Positions 34,600-46,733 of a DNA stretch of 64,000 bases are shown here, piece after piece (positions within the stretch are counted from its first letter, which is position 1; the number at the start of each line of letters is the position of its first letter). Below the pieces are notes generated by a model that saw only the letters and a list, made by a program, of their open reading frames with translations, ran no database searches and was not told the origin of the DNA. This DNA is from Croceicoccus sp. Ery15 (GTDB lineage Bacteria; Pseudomonadota; Alphaproteobacteria; Sphingomonadales; Sphingomonadaceae): NCBI RefSeq assembly GCF_020985305.1, contig NZ_CP087588.1, positions 434,001 through 498,000 on the forward strand. Direction: 5' to 3'. Made by a program: the position numbers and the translations under genes.

Positions 34600-36125
34600 C
34601 TGATCTGAATTAGGAACTGGGTGTCTAAGCCGAACCTGCCGCAGGGCAGAAAATGCCACAGGTCACCCCCGCATGAACAACGATATCGCAAGCGCATTTG
34701 GATTCCCAGCAGTCGGCCGCAAGAAAGTCACAGCCGCTTTCGACGGCGGCCGGCTTACCTCGGATGGCGGCGTGTTGCTGCTGGCACAGGCCGAACGAGC
34801 GATGGGGATCTGCCAGCGGCTTGCAGCCTGCATTTCCGATCCGCGTGACCCGGGCAGAGTGGTGCATCACCTCGACGATATCCTGCGCGCCCGCATCTTT
34901 GCGATCAGCTGTGGCTATGAGGACGCCGATGATCTCGACGCTCTGCGCGACGATCCGGGCTTCCGCCTGGCGCTGGGCAAGCTGCCGGGATCGGGCGTGG
35001 GGCTTGCGAGCCAACCGACCATGAGCCGGTGGGAAAATGCGCCGACTACGCGCGAGTTGGCCAGGATGATGGCCGCGATGATCGACATCTACTGCGCCAG
35101 CTATCCCGCCGCGCCGGCGGCGGTGACGCTGGATATCGATGACACCTGTGATGTCGTGCACGGCTATCAGCAACTCTCGTTCTGGAACGGTCATCACGGG
35201 GAGCGCTGCTTCCTGCCGATTCATGTCTACGACACCGCCACCGGTCGGCCGGTGGCAATGCTGCTGCGCGCCGGCAAGACACCGTCGGGCGCCGAGGCTG
35301 CCGGACACATTCGGCGCCTGGTGCGCCATCTTCGGCGGCACTGGCCCGATACCCACATCACCATCCGCGGCGACGGGCACTATGGGCGGCCCGAGGTCAT
35401 GACGTTGTGCGAGGCGACCGGCGTCGATTACGTATTTGGTCTGCCGACCAACGCCGTGCTGCGTGCCCATCCCGAAATCGTCGTTGCCGCCGATGCCTGT
35501 GCGGTCAAACGCGCTCAGCGCCAGTACCCGGTCCTGCGCACCTATGCCGAGACCCGCTACGGGGCCAAAAGCTGGAAGTGCCAGCGCCGCGTCGTCGCCC
35601 GGATCGAGGCCAGTACGATGGGCATGGACATCCGCTATGTCGTCACCTCGCTGACCGAAGGCTCGGCCGAGCACATCTACGACACGCTGTACTGCGCCCG
35701 CGGTCAGGCCGAGAACCTGATCAAGCGCCACAAGAGCCAGCTCGCCAGCGATCGCACCTCGTGCCGCTCGGCGGGCGCCAACCAGATGCGCCTCATCCTG
35801 CACACCGCCGCATACTGGCTCCTGTGGCGAATCCAGCAGGAAATCCCAAGAGCCACCGCACTCGCCACCGCCGAGTTCGCCACGCTGCGCCTGCGCCTGC
35901 TCAAGGTCGCTGCCCGCGTCATCGAAACCGCCACGCGTATCCGCGTCGCCTTCGCTTCGGCTTGCCCGGATGCCGGTGTGTTCAAGGCCATCACCACCAG
36001 TCTGCGACCAGCGCCCACATAGCAAGAGCGGCGGTGCCGCCGAACCCCTGAGCCCCAGTCCATCAACCTCGAAAAGCCCATTGCTCCTGCCGCGGTGAAA
36101 AACGCCGGTGGAGGCGTGCGCCTTG
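34600..36125 (+). mobile_element. IS1380-family insertion element (ends approximate)
   Basis: One intact transposase gene (34673-36022) sits between the two fragments of an L,D-transpeptidase gene that read on the opposite strand. Exact ends and target duplication could not be fixed: no convincing terminal inverted repeat was found by eye. A similar CCTGCCGC-containing stretch occurs near both ends (34630 and 36088). Confidence 0.55.
34673..36022 (+). CDS. IS1380-family transposase
   Basis: A 449-residue DDE transposase of the IS1380 (IS4-like) group. It has the N-terminal AAFDGGRLTSDGGVLLLAQAE, the first Asp region AAVTLDIDDTCDVVHGYQQL, the second ITIRGDGHYGRPEVM, and the C-terminal ARGQAENLIKRHKSQLASDR (YREK-like block with Glu). 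Length and motifs are complete, so it may be active. Large antisense frames over the gene are ignored. Confidence 0.93.
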   Translation: MNNDIASAFGFPAVGRKKVTAAFDGGRLTSDGGVLLLAQAERAMGICQRLAACISDPRDPGRVVHHLDDILRARIFAISCGYEDADDLDALRDDPGFRLALGKLPGSGVGLASQPTMSRWENAPTTRELARMMAAMIDIYCASYPAAPAAVTLDIDDTCDVVHGYQQLSFWNGHHGERCFLPIHVYDTATGRPVAMLLRAGKTPSGAEAAGHIRRLVRHLRRHWPDTHITIRGDGHYGRPEVMTLCEATGVDYVFGLPTNAVLRAHPEIVVAADACAVKRAQRQYPVLRTYAETRYGAKSWKCQRRVVARIEASTMGMDIRYVVTSLTEGSAEHIYDTLYCARGQAENLIKRHKSQLASDRTSCRSAGANQMRLILHTAAYWLLWRIQQEIPRATALATAEFATLRLRLLKVAARVIETATRIRVAFASACPDAGVFKAITTSLRPAPT

Positions 36126-36126
36126 A

Positions 36127-36560
36127 TCAATCAGGCACCGCCACATCGCCGTCCGAACAACACGAAGCGGTAGCCTCATGAATAGGACGGGTTAACACCC
36201 AGTGGGGCATGCCGTCCTTGCCGGTGTGCAAGGTCGCAACATGCGTGCCGACGTGGTCGTCGATTACGGCGCGTGCGCGCCCTACCTCGGCCCCGTTACG
36301 CAGGACGACAATTCGCTGGTCACTTGTTGATATAATGATCGATAATGGCCCTTCATCCGGAACTGTCCAATCCCATTCCCATGTTTCGTTTTCGGCGAGC
36401 GGCCTGTGCGGCGCCTGCCCGCCGAATTCGTCCAGCGGCGCAAGCACCCCGCCGGCAAGCGTGCGAATTGGCGCGCCGGCTTTTCCAGTCACGACAACGG
36501 TGCCGCCCATGCTGGTAATTTGGAAGAGTTCCTTGGCGAATGCATAAGGAAGATGACCAC
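36127..36560 (-). pseudogene. L,D-transpeptidase, middle fragment lacking the catalytic motif
   Basis: The minus-strand frame includes LPYAFAKELFQITSMGGTVV, then PLSIIISTSDQRIVVLRNGA and EVGRARAVIDDHVGTHVATL. In relatives the first stretch directly follows the catalytic HGCVR of YkuD enzymes. Here the preceding residues are QRGGH, so the catalytic Cys and the upstream half are gone. The lower end is cut by the IS1380 element and the tail continues at 34345-34575. An ATG at 36510 would give a 127-residue peptide, probably without activity. Confidence 0.6.
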
Positions 36561-36749
36561 CACGCTGCTCGATCGGTTAACCCGCCACTGCCACATCCTG
36601 GAAACCGGAAACGACAGCTTCAGCTTCCGCGCCAGCACCGCTGCGCCCAAAGCCAGAAAGGAGAAGCCCGCATCTTGAACCTGCCAAGAAACGGCAGCAC
36701 ATAAACCATACCCACCCGGGTCACTTCTCAGTGGCAATCAACAGCGTGG

Positions 36750-36768
36750 GACCTTTTCGCAAAAGGTC
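36750..36768. terminator. Small hairpin downstream of the toxin gene
   Basis: GACCTTTT-CGC-AAAAGGTC is a perfect 8-bp stem with a 3-nt loop, followed by TTT on the plus strand. It lies 95 bp beyond the doc stop on the minus strand. The 290 bp between the transpeptidase fragment and doc show no gene. Confidence 0.35.
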
Positions 36769-36862
36769 TTTAGAGACACCAACCCGTCGTCCAGTGATGG
36801 GGTGGTGGAGAAGATTATAAAGAAGTCGATTTCTCCTCGCGAAACGCGGCCATGTCGTCGGT

Positions 36863-37252
36863 CTAAGCTCGTCTGTCAGTCAACCAATCCGAGATGGCGG
36901 CTTCATCAAGTTCACCAGTGGCAAGCTGCAGGACCATCCGAACAGCATCTACTGGCGCATAGGCAATCTCAACACCGTTCATAGCAAGAAACAGCCGTGC
37001 AAGCACCCATGCGGTCCGCTTGTTGCCATCCGCAAAGGGATGATTGCGCGCCAGGCCATAGGCATAGGCAGCAGCGAGCTTGCAAAGATTCGTTTCACCG
37101 TAGGCCCACTGATTGCGAGGGCGGGCCAATGCAGATTCCAATGCATCCGCATCGCGCACGCCTATGGGGCCGCCATGTTCAGCCACTTGCCGATCATGGA
37201 TGGCAAGCGCCAACTCGGTCTCGATCCAGACCGGTTCGGGTGATGGTGCCAT
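36863..37252 (-). CDS. doc: Doc-type toxin (Fic/Doc family)
   Basis: A 129-residue death-on-curing protein. The Fic core motif is HPFADGNKRTA (residues about 70-80), matching HxFx(D/N)(A/G)NKR of Doc. In known Doc it AMP-independently phosphorylates EF-Tu and halts translation. An N-terminal RDADALESALARP is also typical. The ATG lies one nucleotide after the stop of the AbrB-type antitoxin gene, so the pair is co-transcribed. Confidence 0.88.
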   Translation of the reverse strand: MAPSPEPVWIETELALAIHDRQVAEHGGPIGVRDADALESALARPRNQWAYGETNLCKLAAAYAYGLARNHPFADGNKRTAWVLARLFLAMNGVEIAYAPVDAVRMVLQLATGELDEAAISDWLTDRRA

Positions 37253-37253
37253 G

Positions 37254-37481
37254 TTACTTCGCTAGAGCGCGCAGGATATCCCTGTCTTCACGCATGATCC
37301 GTTCTGCCAATGCCATCTTTGCTTCGAATGAAGGATCGGCAGCGGTAATGCGAATACCTTCCGGCGTTTCCGAAACGTAGAGCGTATCACCCACGCCTGC
37401 GCGCAGCTTCGCAAGAAGCTCCTTGGGGAGGACAACGCCGGCAGAGTTGCCGATCTTGGTGATCTTTAGGCTCGCGTTCAT
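37254..37481 (-). CDS. AbrB/MazE-type antitoxin
   Basis: A 75-residue SpoVT-AbrB swapped-hairpin DNA-binding protein (MNASLKITKIGNSAGVVLPK, then GDTLYVSETPEGIRI) with a C-terminal helical toxin-binding tail (EAKMALAERIMREDRDILRA). It replaces the Phd antitoxin usually paired with Doc. It probably represses its own promoter at 37482-37510, where two CGTATG words flank TTATAACGAC on the minus strand. Confidence 0.85.
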   Translation of the reverse strand: MNASLKITKIGNSAGVVLPKELLAKLRAGVGDTLYVSETPEGIRITAADPSFEAKMALAERIMREDRDILRALAK

Positions 37482-37635
37482 ACGGTCGTTATAACATACG
37501 TTGCGCCAAGCTCAAGCAAGCTATCATCCCGCTGGTCAATATCGGCCATCGGAGAAGTGCCGTGGAACATTCAGATCTAGACCCCGCCATTCACGATCGG
37601 CGGCCTTGGAATGCAGGACAGACCATGGACCTAAA

Positions 37636-37790
37636 CGCCCGCTGAAACCGAGAGACATCTGGGCCATCCGGTTCTTCCAAGATGGGCAAAGACCAATATC
37701 GAGAACACCGTTCGCTATCTGGGCGTCGCTCTGGACGATGCTCTCACCCTATCGGAGCGAACTGAAGTTAACGAAAATGCTGGCCCCTTG
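37636..37790 (+). pseudogene. Tyrosine recombinase (integrase) remnant
   Basis: RPLKPRDIWAIRF (N-terminal motif of a sphingomonad/rhizobial integrase family) is joined, in a different frame, to AKTNIENTVRYLGVALDDAL and the C-terminal end TLSERTEV. Some 150 or more central residues with the catalytic Arg/His/Tyr are missing. It is a deletion remnant overlapping direct repeat R2. Confidence 0.6.
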
Positions 37791-37883
37791 GGCTGCGTCC
37801 CAAGAGGTCAGTAGAGCCTGTGAACGAAGCACAGCTTCTAGTTACGTAATTCTGAATCCGAACGTCCGCTTAGTCGGCGTCGC
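37707..37883 (+). repeat. Direct repeat R2 (pairs with 33358-33534)
   Basis: The right-hand copy of the ~177-bp direct repeat. The DNA between the copies (IS21/att debris, IS1380, transpeptidase fragments, toxin-antitoxin pair) forms a block of about 4.3 kb. Confidence 0.75.
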
Positions 37884-37973
37884 TGGCTGTGCCTGCGCTT
37901 TATCGACGAATGCCATCCCGGTTGCGCCCAGCGCTGCTGTTCCAATTGCACTGCGCCTCGTGAGTCTGCCCAT
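37842..37973 (-). pseudogene. Tat-signal N-terminal fragment downstream of chrA
   Basis: A 43-residue frame, MGRLTRRSAIGTAALGATGM then AFVDKAQAQPATP, is a clear twin-arginine signal peptide with cleavage site. It ends at once in the R2 repeat (TKRTFGFRIT, stop at 37842). GAGGAG precedes the start and it begins 11 nt after the chrA stop, so an exported protein was once the last gene of the chr operon. Tat-exported Fe/Mn superoxide dismutases occur beside chrA in some strains, but the identity is not provable here. Confidence 0.6.
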
Positions 37974-37983
37974 GATCGTCTCC

Positions 37984-39300
37984 TCATGCCAGTACCTCGA
38001 TCAGCAATCCGCCCGCTGCGCATGCTGCGAGGACGCGAATTACCGGCCAACGCAAAACAAATACCAGAACCAGTGCCACGGTCGCCAGCACGCCGGCACG
38101 CCAATCGAAACTGACCCAGTCCGGCCATTGCAGTCGCAGCGGCCCGCACTGGATGTCGGCAACACGCGAGAACAATACGTGCAAGGCGAACCACAGGCTG
38201 AGATTGGCAATCACGCCCACCACCGCCGCCGTCACCGTGGCAAGTCCGCCCTTCAATCGCGTCACATTGCCCAGCCGGTCGATCCACGGGGCCAGCGCGA
38301 AGATCCACAGGAAGCATGGCGCAAATGTCACCCATGTCGTCAATCCTGCGCCGAGCAATCCGGCGACCACCGGTGAAAACGGCTCAGGGGTGCGATAGGC
38401 GGCGAGATAGCCGACGAATTGCGTGACCATAATTAGTGGCCCCGGCGTCGTTTCGGCCAGACCGAGCCCGTCAGCCATCTCGCCTGGTCGTAACCAGCCG
38501 AAGCCTTGCACCGCTTCCTGTGCCATATAGGCGAGCACAGCATAGGCGCCGCCGAAGGTGACCACGGCAAGCTTCGAGAAGAACGCGCCGATGTCCCACA
38601 GCACGTGGCCACGCCCCAAGGTAAGCGCGATCACCACCATCGGCAGTGCCCAGATCGTCCCCCAGATCACGACCGAGACGAGGGTTTCGCGCCACGGGCG
38701 AGGCCCAACGTCAGCGTAGGCGGTGCCCTGCTTGAGTGCGAGCCAATCGGGCCGGAGTTTTACGACGATCATTCCGATCCCGCCTGCGCCGAGCACCACC
38801 AGTGGGAACGGAAGTGCCAGCATAGCCAGCGCGACAAACGCGGTGACAGCGACCATCCGCTTGAACCCCGTATCAAGTGGCCGCCCCGCGATGCGTAGCA
38901 ATGCTTGGAGAACAATCGCCAGAACGGCTGCCTTCACCCCGATGAACAATGCCGCGAACCAGTCGAGGTTCGCCGCCACAGCATAGAGCATCGACAGCAG
39001 CAGGATTACAATCGCTCCGGGGATCACAAAGAGCAGTCCCGCGGAGAGCCCACCGCGCCATCCGTGTAGCCGCCATCCGATCCAGGTTGCGAGTTGCTGC
39101 GCCTCCGGTCCGGGCAAAAGGTGGCAGATGTTGAGTGCGTGGAGGTAATCGGCTTCGCTGACCCATCCACGCTCCTCGACCAGCTCGCGATGCATCAGCG
39201 CGATCTGGCCTGCCGGACCGCCAAAGCTGAGCAATCCAATCCGCATATAGACGCGAAGCGCCTCTCGGAAAGAAGGATGGTAAGCACTAGGGTCGGTCAC
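37984..39300 (-). CDS. chrA: Chromate efflux transporter ChrA
   Basis: A 438-residue CHR-family membrane protein that exports chromate using the proton motive force. Both homologous halves are present. The first has RIGLLSFGGPAGQIALMHRE and HLLPGPEAQQLATWIG; the second has FFSKLAVVTFGGAYAVLAYM and GLAETTPGPLIMVTQFVGYL. About ten hydrophobic segments are visible. The GTG at 39300 is preferred because GAGG lies 6 nt upstream; the longer frame to 39348 adds an Arg-rich, unlikely N-terminus. It is separated by 180 bp from the MFS gene upstream, and no chrB is seen. Confidence 0.93.
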   Translation of the reverse strand: MTDPSAYHPSFREALRVYMRIGLLSFGGPAGQIALMHRELVEERGWVSEADYLHALNICHLLPGPEAQQLATWIGWRLHGWRGGLSAGLLFVIPGAIVILLLSMLYAVAANLDWFAALFIGVKAAVLAIVLQALLRIAGRPLDTGFKRMVAVTAFVALAMLALPFPLVVLGAGGIGMIVVKLRPDWLALKQGTAYADVGPRPWRETLVSVVIWGTIWALPMVVIALTLGRGHVLWDIGAFFSKLAVVTFGGAYAVLAYMAQEAVQGFGWLRPGEMADGLGLAETTPGPLIMVTQFVGYLAAYRTPEPFSPVVAGLLGAGLTTWVTFAPCFLWIFALAPWIDRLGNVTRLKGGLATVTAAVVGVIANLSLWFALHVLFSRVADIQCGPLRLQWPDWVSFDWRAGVLATVALVLVFVLRWPVIRVLAACAAGGLLIEVLA

Positions 39301-39479
39301 AGGCACCTCGCAACAAGGACCGCGCCAAGGGGCACGGCGACGAGGCAACTCTTGGGCACATGGCCTGACCGGGAGGTTGCGATATCCCGCTTGGCAAGGC
39401 TAGCAACGATTTGATTGTCAGGGAAGCGTGAACGGGAGCGCGTGTGTTCGCGGCTCGCAATCAAAATGCCGGATGGCTA

Positions 39480-40814
39480 TCAAACCCTGCCCGGCCAACT
39501 GCTATGCAGATCGTCGATGACGAAATCATGCCGATGTTCGGTCTCACCATGTTCCAACAGGTGTGGATGCCCGGCCGCAAGTTCCGGATGTTCGTGCGGC
39601 AGATCGCTTTGGTCATGGACAGGCCAAAGCCGGAAACCAAGCGCCAACCCGATCCCTGCAATTGCGGCAAGCAGCAGGAATGCCGCCGTCATACCGAAAT
39701 GCGCGCCGATCTGGCCCGCGACCGGATAGGCGATCAACCAGCAGACGTGGCTGAGCGCGAATTGGGCAGCAAACAGTGCAGGCCGATCCTCCTCGCGGGA
39801 CGAACGTCGCAACAACCGTCCACCGGGAGTGACGCATAATGCATAGCCAAAGCCCATCACCAGCCAGCCGGATAGCAGGAATGTCCAAAGACCGGACTGG
39901 GAAAGTGATGGCAGCGCCACGCCGAATGCCAACAGCACCACAAACAGAGCTGCGGCACCCGCAAGCATTACGGACCGTTCGCTGATCGACTTGAGGACGC
40001 GCGGCAAGAGCAGGGCAGCAATCATCGACCCACCGCCGTAAGCTGCCAACGCCAAGGCGACATCCTGTTGCGAACGCCCCATACCCTTCACGATCACCAC
40101 GGTGTTGACGATGACCATGGCGCTGCCCGCAGCTGCAGCCAGTGTGATCGCGAGCAGGCAGACCAGGCGCGGTGTCTTCAAATATATGCGCGCGCCGCGC
40201 GTGGCTTTGTGCCACGCACCCTCTACTGCCCTCGTCACGACATGCCGGTGTGGCAGTGAAGTCGTGACGACCAACGCGGCCGAGGTGAAAAATCCAATGG
40301 CGGTGCCGCCGAACAGCCAATGGAAGCTGATCACTGTCAGAAGCGCTGCGGCCAGCATCGGGCTCAGCAGGCTCTCAAGATCATAGGCCAGACGTGATAG
40401 AGAAAGCGCGTTCGTATATTCCTCTTCATCGGGCAGGATATCGGGGATCGTGGCCTGAAACGTTGGCGTGAATGCGGCTGATGCTGACTGGAGCAGGAAG
40501 ATCAGTACATAGATCTGCCAGATCGCATCCACGAACGGCAGGACCATCGCGACAGCGGCCCGCAGCAAGTCCATCGCGCCCAGCAGCCCCTTGCGCGGAA
40601 GGCGGTCGGCATAGGCTCCGACTAGCGGCGCTATGCCGATATAGGCGATCATCTTGATGGCGAGCGCCGTGCCGAGGACCGCCCCCGCATCCGCGCCGGC
40701 AATGTCATAGGCAAGCAGGCCCAGCGCCACGGTGGCAAGCCCTGTCCCCACAAGGGCGATGACCTGTGCCAGAAACAGATGGCGGTATGTCCGGTGGCGC
40801 AGGATCGCAAGCAT
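39480..40814 (-). CDS. MFS transporter with His-rich C-terminal tail
   Basis: A 444-residue MFS exporter with about 12 hydrophobic segments. It starts MLAILRHRTYRHLFLAQVIA and has the loop GAYADRLPRKGLLGAM. The last ~45 residues carry about nine histidines (for example HEHPELAAGHPHLLEHGE), a feature shared with NreB-type nickel exporters. Metal (nickel or cobalt) export is therefore a reasonable but unproven guess. GGAAGG lies 8 nt before the ATG at 40814; longer frames are rejected. It follows the anchor gene by 82 bp in the same direction. Confidence 0.82.
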   Translation of the reverse strand: MLAILRHRTYRHLFLAQVIALVGTGLATVALGLLAYDIAGADAGAVLGTALAIKMIAYIGIAPLVGAYADRLPRKGLLGAMDLLRAAVAMVLPFVDAIWQIYVLIFLLQSASAAFTPTFQATIPDILPDEEEYTNALSLSRLAYDLESLLSPMLAAALLTVISFHWLFGGTAIGFFTSAALVVTTSLPHRHVVTRAVEGAWHKATRGARIYLKTPRLVCLLAITLAAAAGSAMVIVNTVVIVKGMGRSQQDVALALAAYGGGSMIAALLLPRVLKSISERSVMLAGAAALFVVLLAFGVALPSLSQSGLWTFLLSGWLVMGFGYALCVTPGGRLLRRSSREEDRPALFAAQFALSHVCWLIAYPVAGQIGAHFGMTAAFLLLAAIAGIGLALGFRLWPVHDQSDLPHEHPELAAGHPHLLEHGETEHRHDFVIDDLHSSWPGRV

Positions 40815-40896
40815 CACATAATCCTTCCGAACGGAAACGATTGCCGGGACCGGATGATCCGGCCCCGACCGTGTGGTGATGCACCGTACGCGCCGG

Positions 40897-41505
40897 TCAG
40901 AGCACCTTGCTGATGTCGCTGTATGCTCCGTCGGTGCGAAGCGTGATGGTGACGGTGCTTGCCGAACGGTTGCGCCAATACCAGCCGTGCTTTCCGTCAA
41001 ACGCAGCAACCAGAGTGCCTTCCTCGCCTGTCGAGTTCCTGCCCTTGCCATAGCCGTGGTAGTCGATGCCCGGCGCATCTGCATGGGTGTCGAAATTGAC
41101 GGCACCACCGGCGGTCGACCATTCGAACGCCATGCTCGCATCCTTGGCCATGGACGCTTTGATTTCAGCCGCCTGGCCGGGAGCAAGCGTCAGTTCCGTA
41201 ACATCGGAACGGCTGCCGACAGTTGCCGGTTCAACATCGGCCGCTGGCGCTGAGCTGGCAGGGGCAACGGTAGCCTCAGCCAAAAGCGCGTCCGCTGCGG
41301 CTTCTTGTGCAAGCTGCTCCTTGATTTCGCCCATCTGGGTGAAGCCAAGGGCCTCGCCGATACCAGTCGGATCGATGGCATATTCAGCCGGCAGGACAAC
41401 CGTAACCAGGATTGCTCCTGCGGCGACGAATGCAAACGCAGATGCGCGCAGAAGCTGGTTTGTGGTGGGCAGATCGTCCGCCGAAGGGCGCTGTGAATTG
41501 AACAT
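40897..41505 (-). CDS. Membrane-anchored protein of metal-resistance clusters
   Basis: A 202-residue protein with one N-terminal hydrophobic helix (ASAFAFVAAGAILVTVVLPAEY), an Ala/Glu-rich linker (about 60-95), and a C-terminal beta-rich periplasmic domain with KHGWYWRNRSASTVTITLRT. Such single-span proteins recur beside HupE and Czc-type genes and are sometimes called transmembrane anchor proteins; no activity is established. ATG 41505 is the start (GGAG 8 nt upstream). It is 24 nt after hupE. Confidence 0.7.
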   Translation of the reverse strand: MFNSQRPSADDLPTTNQLLRASAFAFVAAGAILVTVVLPAEYAIDPTGIGEALGFTQMGEIKEQLAQEAAADALLAEATVAPASSAPAADVEPATVGSRSDVTELTLAPGQAAEIKASMAKDASMAFEWSTAGGAVNFDTHADAPGIDYHGYGKGRNSTGEEGTLVAAFDGKHGWYWRNRSASTVTITLRTDGAYSDISKVL

Positions 41506-41529
41506 CAAATTTCTCCGAAAAATTCTGAA

Positions 41530-42252
41530 TTAGGCGACGGCGTAGCCGACGAGCTGATAGCCCGCGAGAATCAGACCGGCGGTCATCAAAAGGGTGTTGG
41601 CTGCAAAGGCATGCCGCATGAAGCTGCTGGTCTTGCGCCAATATCCCATGATGATGAGGATCGCGCCGAGAGCCAGCAACTGGCCCATTTCAACGCCAAC
41701 ATTGAACGCGAGAAGGTTGGGGATCAGACCATCCTGCGCGATCTCGAATTCGATGATCTTGGTGGCGAGGCCGAAGCCGTGAAAGAAGCCGAAGACCAGC
41801 GTGGCGATCTTTGTGTTCGGCTGAAACCCGAACCAGCGCTGGAACGCGCCCAGATTGTCGAGAGCCTTGTAAACGACCGACAGGCCGATGATCGCGTCGA
41901 TCAGATAGGCATTGGCCGATATTCCAGTCAGCACACCGAACAGCAGCGTGGTCGAATGCCCGATAGCAAACAGCGTCACGTAAATGCCGACGTCCTTCAG
42001 GCGATAGAGGAAGAAGATCACGCCGAACAGGAACAGCAGGTGATCGTAGCCCGTCACCATGTGCTTCGCGCCCAGATAGATGAACGGCAGGATCTGGGTG
42101 CCGCTCGTTTCCTGAATATAGCCCTTGTCGCCTTCCGCGACATTATGGGCCCATGCATCGACGCCAGAGCATAGCAGCAACAGCATCACTATGGCGGCGA
42201 ACAGATATCGTCCTCTGACATCGTTTACCCTGCTGAGTATGGGTATTTGCAT
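41530..42252 (-). CDS. HupE/UreJ family membrane protein
   Basis: A 240-residue membrane protein with an N-terminal signal-like segment and six or so helices. The family motif appears as GAKHMVTGYDHLLFLFGVIF, and GHSTTLLFGV and FGFFHGFGLATK supply further conserved His residues. HupE/UreJ proteins are nickel/cobalt permeases or accessory proteins. Beside CzcCBA it may sense, import or help export Ni/Co. The start at 42252 is ATG; an extra TTG codon just upstream is not used. It is separated from czcA by a strong hairpin. Confidence 0.85.
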   Translation of the reverse strand: MQIPILSRVNDVRGRYLFAAIVMLLLLCSGVDAWAHNVAEGDKGYIQETSGTQILPFIYLGAKHMVTGYDHLLFLFGVIFFLYRLKDVGIYVTLFAIGHSTTLLFGVLTGISANAYLIDAIIGLSVVYKALDNLGAFQRWFGFQPNTKIATLVFGFFHGFGLATKIIEFEIAQDGLIPNLLAFNVGVEMGQLLALGAILIIMGYWRKTSSFMRHAFAANTLLMTAGLILAGYQLVGYAVA

Positions 42253-42280
42253 CAATCAAATCTCCGTTTGAATTTGGGTA

Positions 42281-42310
42281 CGAGCCTGCGCGCTAGCGGG
42301 CGCAGGCTCG
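42281..42310 (-). terminator. Strong hairpin between czcA and hupE
   Basis: CGAGCCTGCGC and GCGCAGGCTCG form perfect 11-bp arms with an 8-nt loop. In the direction of transcription hupE comes before czcA, so the hairpin lies in the hupE-upstream leader and past the czcA stop. There is no T-tract. It may terminate czcCBA transcription partly or stabilise its 3' end. Confidence 0.55.
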
Positions 42311-42322
42311 TCGAATGAAAGT

Positions 42323-46731
<4,409 letters not shown>

Positions 46732-46733
46732 GG

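Noticed and set aside
34625..36130. 501-codon minus-strand frame opposite the transposase
   Set aside because: Antisense shadow of the IS1380 transposase, full of low-complexity Gly/Ala/Asp.
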